Assembly (NCBI GenBank): GCA_947446025.1
Contig: CANFEY010000012.1
Location: 1 to 64,000 of the forward strand
From: Bryobacterales bacterium
GTDB lineage: Bacteria; Acidobacteriota; Terriglobia; Bryobacterales; Bryobacteraceae
DNA length: 64,000 bases
Direction: 5' to 3'
Positions within the stretch are counted from its first letter, which is position 1; each line of letters begins with the position of its first letter. This document shows, piece by piece, positions 18,378-27,352 of the stretch. The notes under the pieces were generated by a model. The model saw only the letters and a list, made by a program, of their open reading frames with translations. It searched no databases and was not told the origin of the DNA. The translations under genes were made by a program, and so were the position numbers.

Positions 18378-18726
18378 TTTTCGAGTTGAACTCGCGCCCG
18401 CCGCGGCAGATGACTTAGATCAAATCGCAGGTTACATTCGCGAGCGCGGCGGCCAGGAGAGTTCCGAGCAATGGTTCAACGGCATCATGACGGAGATCCG
18501 TACACTGCGGTCCTCGCCGGGCCGTTGCTTGGTCGCATCCCTCTCGACCGACGTAGGCGCCGAAGTTCGAGTGCTCCTGTTCGGAAGGAGGCACCGCCAA
18601 TACAAGGTGTAGTTTATTGTCGACGGAGAAATCCGTACCGTGTCCATCGTGCACATACGACACTGGGCACGCAGGGCAGTATCGGCTAGCGAACTCGCCG
18701 AGAGACTGAAGGGGATCCATGACTGA
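18373..18726 (+). pseudogene. decayed RelE/ParE-type toxin with in-frame TAG
   Basis: Frame from 18373 reads (I)DFRVELAPAADDLDQIAGYIRERGGQESSEQWFNGIMTEIRTLRSSPGRCLVASLSTDVGAEVRVLLFGRRHRQYKV*FIVDGEIRTVSIVHIRHWARRAVSASELAERLKGIHD*; TAG at 18610-18612; no ATG/GTG/TTG start in frame. Confidence 0.8.
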
Positions 18727-19351
18727 GGCGGACTGGTTTGTCGACTTCGAACAGATGCGGCATCAAGTCGAACAAGTTATCCAGATCTTCCATATGGAAC
18801 GCACTCTCAATGAGATAGCGCGAAGCAGCCCGGAGACATGGCACGCCATTAATAGGTGTGGTGCATTCTGGGGCACTCATCGGAACTGCTTAGACACCAC
18901 TCTCTTTATCGTAATGGGGCGCCTTTTCGACAAGTCTGGAGGGGCCACCTCACTTCGCAGCTTTCTTAAGGCCACGGCGGAACACCCTGGTTTCTTTACC
19001 AAGTCCGCTCTGCGAACTCGAAAGATCGGGCAAGGCGTTTTACACAAGTGGTTGGACGGGTGCGTGGAGGGTGCCTGGGTGTACGCTCCCCTCCGCAATA
19101 GAGTGTACGCGCACATCCAGGAGAAGGACCGGAATCGGATCGACGAGCTTTATTCGCAGACCCGATACGATGAAGTAGAGGGGATGTTGCGTTTTTTGAA
19201 AGGCGTCATTGACGACCTGTGGGAGCTCTACGTCAACGGTCACGAATTTGGCACGCTCGGATCAAGCTACGAAAGTTTTGTCAACCGAGTGCAAACCGAA
19301 GCGCGCCTCGTGATGGAGCAGATAACCCGTGCCGAGGCGACTGCGTCCTAA
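18719..19351 (+). CDS. HEPN/AbiU2-like domain protein
   Basis: CGAFWGTHRNCLDTTLFIVMGRLFDKSGGATSLRSFL... LRNRVYAHIQEKDRN; RNxxxxH HEPN motif. Confidence 0.6.
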   Translation: MTEADWFVDFEQMRHQVEQVIQIFHMERTLNEIARSSPETWHAINRCGAFWGTHRNCLDTTLFIVMGRLFDKSGGATSLRSFLKATAEHPGFFTKSALRTRKIGQGVLHKWLDGCVEGAWVYAPLRNRVYAHIQEKDRNRIDELYSQTRYDEVEGMLRFLKGVIDDLWELYVNGHEFGTLGSSYESFVNRVQTEARLVMEQITRAEATAS

Positions 19352-19665
19352 ACCGCAGTTTCCGAGAGCAGCATCCAGATCATCACGCACAACCCGCTGG
19401 CCGCGAGGAATGCGATGAACTTGGCGAACGCGGGGCCCATGAACTCGAAGCGGAGCAGCAGCACGAAGGCTAGGCCTCCGTGCAGCGCCGCGGGGTTTAC
19501 GGGGCGGTCGAACATGCTGGTGAACGGCACGGCGAAGATGTAGAACAGCAGCGGCACGTTGGAATCGTAGCGCTTGCCGAAGAGCTTGAAGATGCCGATG
19601 ATGGCGAGCGAACTCACCAGCACGGCGACCATGTTCGTGGGAGTGGCGCGGAAAAACATATCCAC
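19348..19665 (-). CDS. small integral membrane protein, unknown function
   Basis: 105 aa with four hydrophobic segments. Confidence 0.55.
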   Translation of the reverse strand: MDMFFRATPTNMVAVLVSSLAIIGIFKLFGKRYDSNVPLLFYIFAVPFTSMFDRPVNPAALHGGLAFVLLLRFEFMGPAFAKFIAFLAASGLCVMIWMLLSETAV

Positions 19666-19703
19666 TGAATCTATCGGCGGAGGCTCGGGCGGGGTTTAGG
19701 GGG

Positions 19704-21692
19704 TTAAAACGCCCAGGTAACCGAGGTGTACCCCGTATGCGCCCGGAAGCCTTGCGCCGAGGAGAACTGCTCGCCGTAGCCGTAATTCTGGTAGCCGGCA
19801 TTCCACCGGAGCTTGTCGTTAATCCGTACCGAAAGTTTCCCCTGCGGCGAGGTGAACCGCAGCGGGAACGTCTGCACCGATTGGAACGCGGCCAACGACG
19901 TGTACCCGGCGTTGCCCAACACCGTTGCCCGCCCGTCGCCGGTATCCTGAATGTGGCTCAACCCCAGTGACACATCCACCCGGCCGCGCACCGTGAAATG
20001 GGCCGAGAGGTTCGCCGTGTGGAGGTTGCTCACGTAGTAGGACCGGTCATTCGTCACCGACACCGTCGCAGTCCCCACGCGCGAGAAGTAGCTCAGCGAG
20101 CCCAGCGTATCCAAGTGCAGCTTGGCGTACGAGGCGTCGATGAAGAAGGTCCGCGAAATGGTCCACGTGCCGTCCGCCCCATACTGCCGGTTGCGTGACG
20201 CGAAGCTGTACAGCGACCCCGAGTTCACGTTGTAATCCGTTCGCACATAGCCGGCAAACCGGAAGTCCCCGCGCCGGTACTCCGCCCGCCCGCGGAACGC
20301 CTGGAAATTCTTCCCGCTCACCGGATAAAACGGCTGATCCGCGCGCCCGATCTCCCCATCGAAATTCATCGTCAGCGACTTCGTGGGCCGCAACCGCACG
20401 CCCAGGATGCCGGTGTTCAGCCCGTTTTCCTGCTCCGACATGGGCTGCACCCCCACCGCGTTGAAGCCCTCGATCGACCGCACCCGCCGCGTCGAATACT
20501 GATACCCCAGCCGCACGCCGAGCCAGGTCAAAGGCCGGTAATCCGCGTCCGTCGAATTCGCAATCGTCCGAATCCCCAAAAACTCAAACGGCACAAACGG
20601 CCGGATGGGCGATCCGTTGGTTAACTGCGTGAACACCGAGCTCCCCGACATCCGAATATGCGACAGCGCCGTCTGATTCGTAATCGTCAGCTTCGTGGAA
20701 GGAAACACGCTGAAGTTGAAGCTCCCCGTGGCCGCCGGACGCTGCGCATTCCCCGCCGTGAACACTTGCTGCGTCACGTTGTTGCCGAACCGGTCGGTCC
20801 CGAACCCTGTGCCATCCTGAATGAACGCCCGCTGGCCCTTCACATAAGTGAACCGCCCATTCACTGCCCACCACCGCGATTCCTGCATCAGCACCACGCG
20901 CCAATAGGGACTGGTCCCATGATACGGCTCGGTGCGCTGGAACGAAGTCAGCGTGCTGTTGTCATTGACGTTGTAGCCCGCCGACGGCGCAGGCAGCCGG
21001 ATCGAGTTGTCTTCCTTGAAGTCCACCCACCCGTGCATCACGTTCAACCGCCACCCCGCGTACCCGGCCTCAAACCCCGCCCGATACTCCCGCTGCTGGC
21101 GCCGCACGTTCGCGAACAGGGCAAACTGATCAGCCCGCCCATCAAACAACTGCGCCGACGTGATCGCCGGACCGGTCTGCTTGTTCTGCGAATACCCCAG
21201 GAAAAACTTCAGCGAGCTTTGCGGGAACAGCGTCAAGTCGTGGTCCTGATAATTGCGCACCGTGTCCGCGAAGTGCTGGCCATGGTCCGACCGCAGCCCT
21301 GGATTGTAGTACGCATTCGAGCGCCAGCTCAAATCGTAGCGATACAGCCGGTTCTTCTCGACGCGCAACGACGCATTCTGGTACGGATCATTCCCCAGCC
21401 CCTGTGTGTTCAGCTGGATCTGATCGAACGCGCTCCCGTGCCCTTCCACCGACTGCACCGACAGCGAACTGCTCAGCAGCCGCAACCCGTTCCCGTAATT
21501 CACCGTCGCGCGATACGTACCCTGGTCGCCGCCCACGCTGCGGAAGCGAGCCCCCAACTCAAACGACTGCCGCACGTTGTAGCCGGAGTGGTTTTCGCCG
21601 CGCGTAATCCCGACCGGTTCCCCCGTGGGAGCCACCGTCGGCTGCGCCGATGCGGCGGCGGCCAGCAACGCAACTATGGCAAGCCGTCTCAT
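19704..21692 (-). CDS. outer-membrane beta-barrel protein, MtrB/PioB-like
   Basis: Signal peptide MRRLAIVALLAAAASAQ; alternating beta-barrel pattern ending in aromatic TSVTWAF; ATGA overlap with decaheme cytochrome gene. Confidence 0.78.
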   Translation of the reverse strand: MRRLAIVALLAAAASAQPTVAPTGEPVGITRGENHSGYNVRQSFELGARFRSVGGDQGTYRATVNYGNGLRLLSSSLSVQSVEGHGSAFDQIQLNTQGLGNDPYQNASLRVEKNRLYRYDLSWRSNAYYNPGLRSDHGQHFADTVRNYQDHDLTLFPQSSLKFFLGYSQNKQTGPAITSAQLFDGRADQFALFANVRRQQREYRAGFEAGYAGWRLNVMHGWVDFKEDNSIRLPAPSAGYNVNDNSTLTSFQRTEPYHGTSPYWRVVLMQESRWWAVNGRFTYVKGQRAFIQDGTGFGTDRFGNNVTQQVFTAGNAQRPAATGSFNFSVFPSTKLTITNQTALSHIRMSGSSVFTQLTNGSPIRPFVPFEFLGIRTIANSTDADYRPLTWLGVRLGYQYSTRRVRSIEGFNAVGVQPMSEQENGLNTGILGVRLRPTKSLTMNFDGEIGRADQPFYPVSGKNFQAFRGRAEYRRGDFRFAGYVRTDYNVNSGSLYSFASRNRQYGADGTWTISRTFFIDASYAKLHLDTLGSLSYFSRVGTATVSVTNDRSYYVSNLHTANLSAHFTVRGRVDVSLGLSHIQDTGDGRATVLGNAGYTSLAAFQSVQTFPLRFTSPQGKLSVRINDKLRWNAGYQNYGYGEQFSSAQGFRAHTGYTSVTWAF

Positions 21693-22636
21693 CTGAAGAA
21701 GAACGAATCCGCATTCGACCCGTGAATGCGCACGTGGCACGAGGTGCAGTTCTGGAACCGGGGATCCGCCATATTGTGGAACGTGGAATTCCTGGGAATC
21801 CCGTTCGCCTGCCGCCCGAAGTTCCCCGAACCCGTGTGGCACTCCAGGCAAACCGTGTACACCACCGGGCGCTTCAGCAGCCGGGGATTGGTCGACCCAT
21901 GCGCGCTGTGGCAGGTCTCGCAGCCTTCCACCCGGACCGCCGCGTGCTCGAATACAAACGGTCCGCGCTTGTCGATGTGGCACTTCATGCACGGCTGCTC
22001 ATTGCCCACGCCCTGCTCCACCATTCGCGGCCGGGCCCCCATATTCCACGTCGCGGCGAACGACCCGTGTGGATTGTGGCAATCGGTACACTGCACGGAG
22101 CCTTCGTTTACCCGGTGCTTAAACGGCATCGAAAACTGAGCCCGCACCGTCGTATGGCAGCCGTAGCAGAGGTCGCGCTGCTGCTCGGTTTTGAGCAGAT
22201 TCTTGGGCGCGGGCGACCGGTGGATGGAGTGGCAATTCGTACACACCACGTCATCCAGCGTATGTTCACTGCGCCGGATGTTGGCCCGCGAAATCGACTG
22301 CGCATGGCACCCGAGGCACGTGTCGGCCACCTGTGTGGGCGACAGCTTTGAAAACGCCCGAGGGATGGTATCCTTGCCCCCGCCTGCTCCCACGTGTCCC
22401 GACGCCGGACCGTGGCAGCTTTCGCAGCCCGTCTTTTCAGGAGCCTGATTACCCGCCGCGATGCTCTTATAGTGGGGATTGCGGAAAAACGTGGAGTAGA
22501 GGTCGATGTGGCAGGTCCGGCACGCGTTGCTGCCCACGTAGTCCTGCGCAGCCGCCGGCAGCGCGCACAAACCAATCAGCAGGGCTAACGGAGCCCACGC
22601 ATTGCAACCTGACATCTTCCAAATATAGCGCACCAA
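21689..22636 (-). CDS. decaheme c-type cytochrome, DmsE/MtrA family
   Basis: Ten CXXCH motifs: CRTCH, CESCH, CLGCH, CTNCH, CYGCH, CTDCH, CMKCH, CETCH, CLECH, CTSCH; signal peptide ALLIGLCALPAAAQ. Start may be the internal ATG (MSGCNAWAP). Confidence 0.92.
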   Translation of the reverse strand: MVRYIWKMSGCNAWAPLALLIGLCALPAAAQDYVGSNACRTCHIDLYSTFFRNPHYKSIAAGNQAPEKTGCESCHGPASGHVGAGGGKDTIPRAFSKLSPTQVADTCLGCHAQSISRANIRRSEHTLDDVVCTNCHSIHRSPAPKNLLKTEQQRDLCYGCHTTVRAQFSMPFKHRVNEGSVQCTDCHNPHGSFAATWNMGARPRMVEQGVGNEQPCMKCHIDKRGPFVFEHAAVRVEGCETCHSAHGSTNPRLLKRPVVYTVCLECHTGSGNFGRQANGIPRNSTFHNMADPRFQNCTSCHVRIHGSNADSFFFR

Positions 22637-22643
22637 AATAGTT

Positions 22644-22694
22644 TGCCCCGGAGCGAGTCTGACCTTGTTACAGGTAAGACCCGGCTCCGGGGCA
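22644..22694. repeat. 51-bp REP-like inverted repeat
   Basis: TGCCCCGGAGC (22644-22654) and GCTCCGGGGCA (22684-22694), perfect 11-bp arms, inner imperfect GAGTCTGACC / GGTAAGACCC pairing. Confidence 0.7.
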
Positions 22695-22993
22695 TTGTGG
22701 AACAGAACTACTTTGTCCAGCTGATGCCTACCATTGGGACGATGTTGTGCAGCATGCTGATGCCCGCCACACAGTCCGCGCTGGACGTCGAAGATCCCTT
22801 CGACCCTGAAGAAAGCCTCATGGCCGGCGCCCGCCTGCTAAGGGAGTTGCTCACCCGCTACAACGGAAGCCTCCCACGCGCTTTAAGCGCCTACAACGCC
22901 GGTCCCAAGAAAGTAGACCGCGCAGGCGGCATCCCCGCCATCGCCGAAACCCGCCAATACGTAGCCCAAATCCTCAGCCGCCTGGGGGACTGA
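22695..22993 (+). pseudogene. 5'-truncated lytic transglycosylase (SLT domain) remnant
   Basis: LMPATQSALDVEDPFDPEESLMAGARLLRELLTRYNGSLPRALSAYNAGPKKVDRAGGIPAIAETRQYVAQIL = C-terminal SLT; N-terminal part including the expected catalytic Glu region is absent. Confidence 0.7.
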
Positions 22994-23309
22994 CGGCACT
23001 CACCGGGCTCCGCTGTCTCGATCTCCCACCTCTTCAACCACATACCACTTCCCTCCACCAGCAACCCAAATCCCGAGCGCTATGCTCCAACCAAGCAGCC
23101 GGGTGTTGGTATTGCACAGTACCGGTTGGCCAAAGCCGCAGGGGCCTAGGAAACTCTGTGGCACGGTGCGTCGCGCAAAGGCGTTAGTCCGTCTTGCGCG
23201 ATGGATCACGGTGTTAGCCTCCCGGCAGGGGGGCAATGGGTGATAGCGCCGTTAACCCCTATCCGAATCAGGGCGCGCGCACTGAGAAAACAAGTAAGAT
23301 TAACGAAGG

Positions 23310-23759
23310 ATGTCCAATTCGCAGGTTCCCATCAAGCTGACCGCTTCCGCGAAAATGATCAAGGCCGGCTACGCTCTTGCGCTGCTGTTGGCCCTCGCCA
23401 TTGGTGCCTACATTCTCACACTCCAAAACCCGGACACTAGCCTATGGTGGCTGCTCGCCCTCCCGGCGGCGCTCGCAATCTATGCGGTGATCCACCATCT
23501 GCAACTCAGCTTCACCCACATCACAATCGACAACGGGCGCATCCGCTACGAAGCGGGAGTGTTCGCAAAATCCACCCGCACCATGGACCTCTCCAAGCTT
23601 CAAGACGTGCGCGTGGACCAAACCGTCCCGCAGCGCCTCTTGGGCATCGGCGATCTGTCTATCGAATCCGCGGGCAACACCAGCCAGATCGTGATCCTCG
23701 CCATCGACCGCCCGCAGGAAGCCGCGGATCGCATCCTCGAACTCGCCCGCGCCCGCTAA
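23310..23759 (+). CDS. bacterial PH domain membrane protein (YdbS-like)
   Basis: Two TMs then ITIDNGRIRYEAGVFAKSTRTMDLSKLQDVRVDQTVPQRLLGIGDLSIESAG. Confidence 0.8.
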   Translation: MSNSQVPIKLTASAKMIKAGYALALLLALAIGAYILTLQNPDTSLWWLLALPAALAIYAVIHHLQLSFTHITIDNGRIRYEAGVFAKSTRTMDLSKLQDVRVDQTVPQRLLGIGDLSIESAGNTSQIVILAIDRPQEAADRILELARAR

Positions 23760-24286
23760 CGCCGCAAGGCGACGAATTTCCGCAGCAGCTCATACAGCAC
23801 CACTCCGCCCGCCGTGGCCACATTCAACGAGTGCTTTTGACCGAGCATTGGGATACGCACGTGTGTATCCGCCAACTCCAACACCGGCGCGCTCAGTCCG
23901 TCCACCTCATGCCCGAACATCAGCAGCACCGGAAACCGAGGCGTCCACTCAAACAAATCTACCGACCGGTCGTTAGTCTCAATCGCCGCGATCTCATAGC
24001 CTCGCGCGCGGTGCTCTTTTACGCGCGTCAATGCATCCAACGTGTGGTCCCAGCGAACTGTATCCTCCGCCCCTAGTGCTGTCTTTGAAATTTCCTTCTT
24101 GGGGGGATAGCTGGTGTACCCGCACAAATGCAGCGCCTCCACTCCAGCCGCGTCGCAGGTCCGGAAGAACGACCCCACGTTGTACATGGACCGCACGTTC
24201 TCCAGCAGCACGGAAACCGGCAGCGGACGCACAGAATCATAGGCGGCCGCACCCGCGGTCGCGCGATACGGAACTCGTTCGCTCAT
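23756..24286 (-). CDS. TrmH/SpoU family RNA 2'-O-methyltransferase
   Basis: LLENVRSMYNVGSFFRTCDAAGVEALHLCG...LMFGHEVDGLS...IPMLGQKHSLNVATAGGVVLYELLR. Confidence 0.9.
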   Translation of the reverse strand: MSERVPYRATAGAAAYDSVRPLPVSVLLENVRSMYNVGSFFRTCDAAGVEALHLCGYTSYPPKKEISKTALGAEDTVRWDHTLDALTRVKEHRARGYEIAAIETNDRSVDLFEWTPRFPVLLMFGHEVDGLSAPVLELADTHVRIPMLGQKHSLNVATAGGVVLYELLRKFVALRR

Positions 24287-25996
24287 TTATGGCAACGCGA
24301 AGACGTACATCGCGTTCGCCCCCGCGGGGACCTTTAGCTCCGGCACTTCGGCCGCAAGCTCCGGCAGCTTCAGATTGTCGCCCGTCATCACCGCGATGTA
24401 CTGCTTACCGCGCACCGCATACGTGATCGTGCTGACCGAGATGTTGCCGCCCAGGATCGCCTCCCACAGCATCTTGCCGTTGTTCGCATCGAACGCCCGG
24501 AACCTGCGCGACATGTCGCCGTGGAAAATCAGCCCGCCCGCAGTAGCCAGCACCGCCCCCATGCTCGGCGCGCGGCCCACGTCAAAGCGCAAAATCTCGC
24601 CCGTGGAAAGGTTGATCTTCGCGATCCCCGTCAGCTCGTTCGGATTGCCGCCCGGCCGCTGCACCACCTTCCAACTTTCGCGCCCGCCCGGCTGCGCCGA
24701 AATCAACTCGCGGCAGTTGTCGATGTACGACGTGTACAGCGAATTCGTCACCGGCGAATACGCCGCTGGCCAGTAGCTCTTGGCGTTCCAGTAACAGATG
24801 GTCTTCTTCTGCCCCGGACCCGTCACCACGTTGTCCCAATTGATCGTCGCCTTGCCCGTCTTCACGTCGATGTCGGAGATGGCGAAATTCGGCGTGTCGA
24901 ACGGAAACGGAGTCGCCCACAAAAACTCGCCGGTGTGCCGGTCGATCACCGAAACTCCCCCGCCCTCCGCCACCGTCACGCTCACGTCCCGCTGCTCACC
25001 ACGCTTCACATTCGCGCTAATCCACTTCACCGACTTCGGATCGGGATTGAATGCAACCCGAGCCAGTGTGCGCTCATTGGTGTGGTCCAGATCCGAGTCG
25101 TCGCCGGGAAGATGCTGGTAATACCACTTCAGCTTGCCCGTCGCCGGATCAATCGCCACCGTCGAGTTGCTGTAGAGATCCGCCGGCGCAGTCTTCGATA
25201 CGCCGTCCGCCGTGCCGTGGCGGTCCATGCGCCGGTCCGGCATCGGATTCGCGACGCCCCAGATCAGCGTCTTGTTCGCCACATCATAGGCGCCCGGCAA
25301 TCCCCAAGTGGAGGCCAAGCGCTTTTCAAGCGGCGCGCCCGCCCAAGACTCGGCACCCGGCTCACCATCCGCCGGCGTGGTGTAGAAGCGCCACAATTCC
25401 TTTCCCGTCAGCGCATCGTGCGCCGAGATGAAACAGCTGGCCCGGTTGCCCGCGCACGCGCCGCCCGAAATCACCTTGCCCTCCGCAATGATCGCGCCCG
25501 AAGTATTGCCGCGCGATTCCACCTTCGCCTCCCAACGCTGCTCACCCGTGCGCGCATCCAGGCCCACCACGAAGCTATCCGGCGCGGTGTACGCGATGAT
25601 ATCGCCGAAAATCGCCAGCGTCTTCGCCCTGCCCTGAGCGGCCTGGTTCGCCGGGACTTTGCGCTTGTACTCCCACAACACGTCGCCAGTGGTTGCATCC
25701 AGCGCCTGCACAATGGCCCCCGGAGCGATGACGTACATCACCCCGTCGTGGACCAGCGGGATCGTCTCCGTCTGCCCCGCCCCAATGCCGCGCGACCACG
25801 CCATCTTCAGTTGCCCCACGTTCGACGTGGTGATCTGATTCAACGGGCTGTAGCGCTGATTATCGTAGGTCCGGCTGAACATCAGCCAGTCATTCGGGCT
25901 CGGATTCTCCAGCATCTGCTGCGTCACCGGCACGAAATTCTTGACCTGGGCAATCGCCAAGGCACCGAAGGCAAAAAGTAGGATTGTGCGTTTCAT
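24287..25996 (-). CDS. PQQ-dependent (methanol/ethanol-type) dehydrogenase
   Basis: Quinoprotein propeller: NDWLMFSRTYDNQRYSPLNQI, WEYKRK, GGACAGNRASCFISAHDALTGKELWRF, DDSDLDHTNE. Confidence 0.87.
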   Translation of the reverse strand: MKRTILLFAFGALAIAQVKNFVPVTQQMLENPSPNDWLMFSRTYDNQRYSPLNQITTSNVGQLKMAWSRGIGAGQTETIPLVHDGVMYVIAPGAIVQALDATTGDVLWEYKRKVPANQAAQGRAKTLAIFGDIIAYTAPDSFVVGLDARTGEQRWEAKVESRGNTSGAIIAEGKVISGGACAGNRASCFISAHDALTGKELWRFYTTPADGEPGAESWAGAPLEKRLASTWGLPGAYDVANKTLIWGVANPMPDRRMDRHGTADGVSKTAPADLYSNSTVAIDPATGKLKWYYQHLPGDDSDLDHTNERTLARVAFNPDPKSVKWISANVKRGEQRDVSVTVAEGGGVSVIDRHTGEFLWATPFPFDTPNFAISDIDVKTGKATINWDNVVTGPGQKKTICYWNAKSYWPAAYSPVTNSLYTSYIDNCRELISAQPGGRESWKVVQRPGGNPNELTGIAKINLSTGEILRFDVGRAPSMGAVLATAGGLIFHGDMSRRFRAFDANNGKMLWEAILGGNISVSTITYAVRGKQYIAVMTGDNLKLPELAAEVPELKVPAGANAMYVFALP

Positions 25997-26110
25997 GCTC
26001 GAACTAGGGTGACTGAAGTCGCGCGCTGACGCAAGCCCTGCGCGGCATAGCGCAACCCTCGCCGGATTACGGCCTTTAAAGTGGCATTCTACATGCTACA
26101 TTTATGGCGT

Positions 26111-27352
26111 ATGAAACGAAGCGCAATATGGCTGGCCGCCTTCGCGGGTGCCGTGGCTCTGATGATGGCCGCGGAAAGTTCCATCATCCCCTCTGACCAT
26201 CCGGCCATCGACTACCCCAACACCCCCACCTCCGACCCCGGCGAACTGCTGAACCGCAAGCTGGCCACAGGCGAGGTGAAGTTGAAGTATGACGACAAGT
26301 GGGGCTACCTGCCGGCATTGCTCAAAGCACTCGACGTGAATCCTGATTCGCAAGTCCTTGTGTTCTCTAAGACCAGCTTCCAGGCCGTTCGCATTTCTCC
26401 CCGCCAGCCGCGTGCCCTCTACTTCAATGACACGGTAAGCATCGGTCGCGTGCAAGGCAGTGACGTGTTGGAGCTGGCCACGCTCGACCCCAAGCAGGGT
26501 TACATTTTCTACACCTTTGAAGACAAGAAATCCGATCACCCGGTATTTGACCGCCGCGATATTTGCCTGAGTTGCCATCATGGACCCGCCACCGCGGGCG
26601 TTCCGGGCATCATGGTCGCCTCCGTGTATCCCGACTCCTCTGGGATGCCCTTCGCCCGCCTGGGTATGCCCGCCACGGACCATCGCACGCGATTCCAGGA
26701 TCGCTGGGGAGGATGGTACGTGACCGGCACGCACGGAGGCCAGCAGCATCGCGGCAACGCCGTGGCGCGAGACCGCGCTGCTCCAGATCTTCTCGACTTG
26801 CGCGATACGCAAAATCTGCTCAGCCTGTCAAAGAAGTTCGACACGGATCCGTACCTCGAAAAGACCAGTGACGTGGTGGCGCTGTTGACGCTGGAACATC
26901 AGACCCGCATGACCAATCTGCTCACGCGTCTGGGCTGGCGCTCGCGTGTGGGTGAGGATGTGACAGAGGACATCGAGAGCACAGTGACGTACATGCTGTT
27001 CGCCGACGAGGCACCTCTGCTGGATACCGTCAAGGGGGCGTCCACGTTTCAGGAGACCTTCCCCAAGCGCGGCCCGCGCGATGCGAAAGGCCGCAGCCTG
27101 CGCGACTTTGACCTGCGCACACGCCTGTTCCGCTACCCGCTGAGCTACATGATCTACAGCGACGTGTTCGATAGCCTCCCGGCGGTGGTGCGCGACCGCA
27201 TCTACAAACGCTTACTGGAAGTGTTGAGCGCCGAATCCCCGGAGGCGAAGTTTGCGAAGTTGACGCCGGAGACGCGCCGCTCAGTCCTGGAAATCGTCGC
27301 CGCTACGAAGCCCGGCCTGCCCCAGGGCTGGTTAGAGCGGGATCACCAGTAA
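26111..27352 (+). CDS. secreted protein with single c-type haem motif
   Basis: Signal peptide MKRSAIWLAAFAGAVALMMAA; CLSCHH. Confidence 0.65.
   Translation: MKRSAIWLAAFAGAVALMMAAESSIIPSDHPAIDYPNTPTSDPGELLNRKLATGEVKLKYDDKWGYLPALLKALDVNPDSQVLVFSKTSFQAVRISPRQPRALYFNDTVSIGRVQGSDVLELATLDPKQGYIFYTFEDKKSDHPVFDRRDICLSCHHGPATAGVPGIMVASVYPDSSGMPFARLGMPATDHRTRFQDRWGGWYVTGTHGGQQHRGNAVARDRAAPDLLDLRDTQNLLSLSKKFDTDPYLEKTSDVVALLTLEHQTRMTNLLTRLGWRSRVGEDVTEDIESTVTYMLFADEAPLLDTVKGASTFQETFPKRGPRDAKGRSLRDFDLRTRLFRYPLSYMIYSDVFDSLPAVVRDRIYKRLLEVLSAESPEAKFAKLTPETRRSVLEIVAATKPGLPQGWLERDHQ

Noticed and set aside
21693-21992. N-terminal extension of the 762-aa ORF at 19704-21992
   Set aside because: The first ~100 residues are out-of-frame translation of the decaheme cytochrome gene; a proper signal peptide begins at 21692.
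24521-25981. 486-aa plus-strand ORF
   Set aside because: Antisense to the PQQ dehydrogenase; Arg/His-rich composition without recognisable domains.
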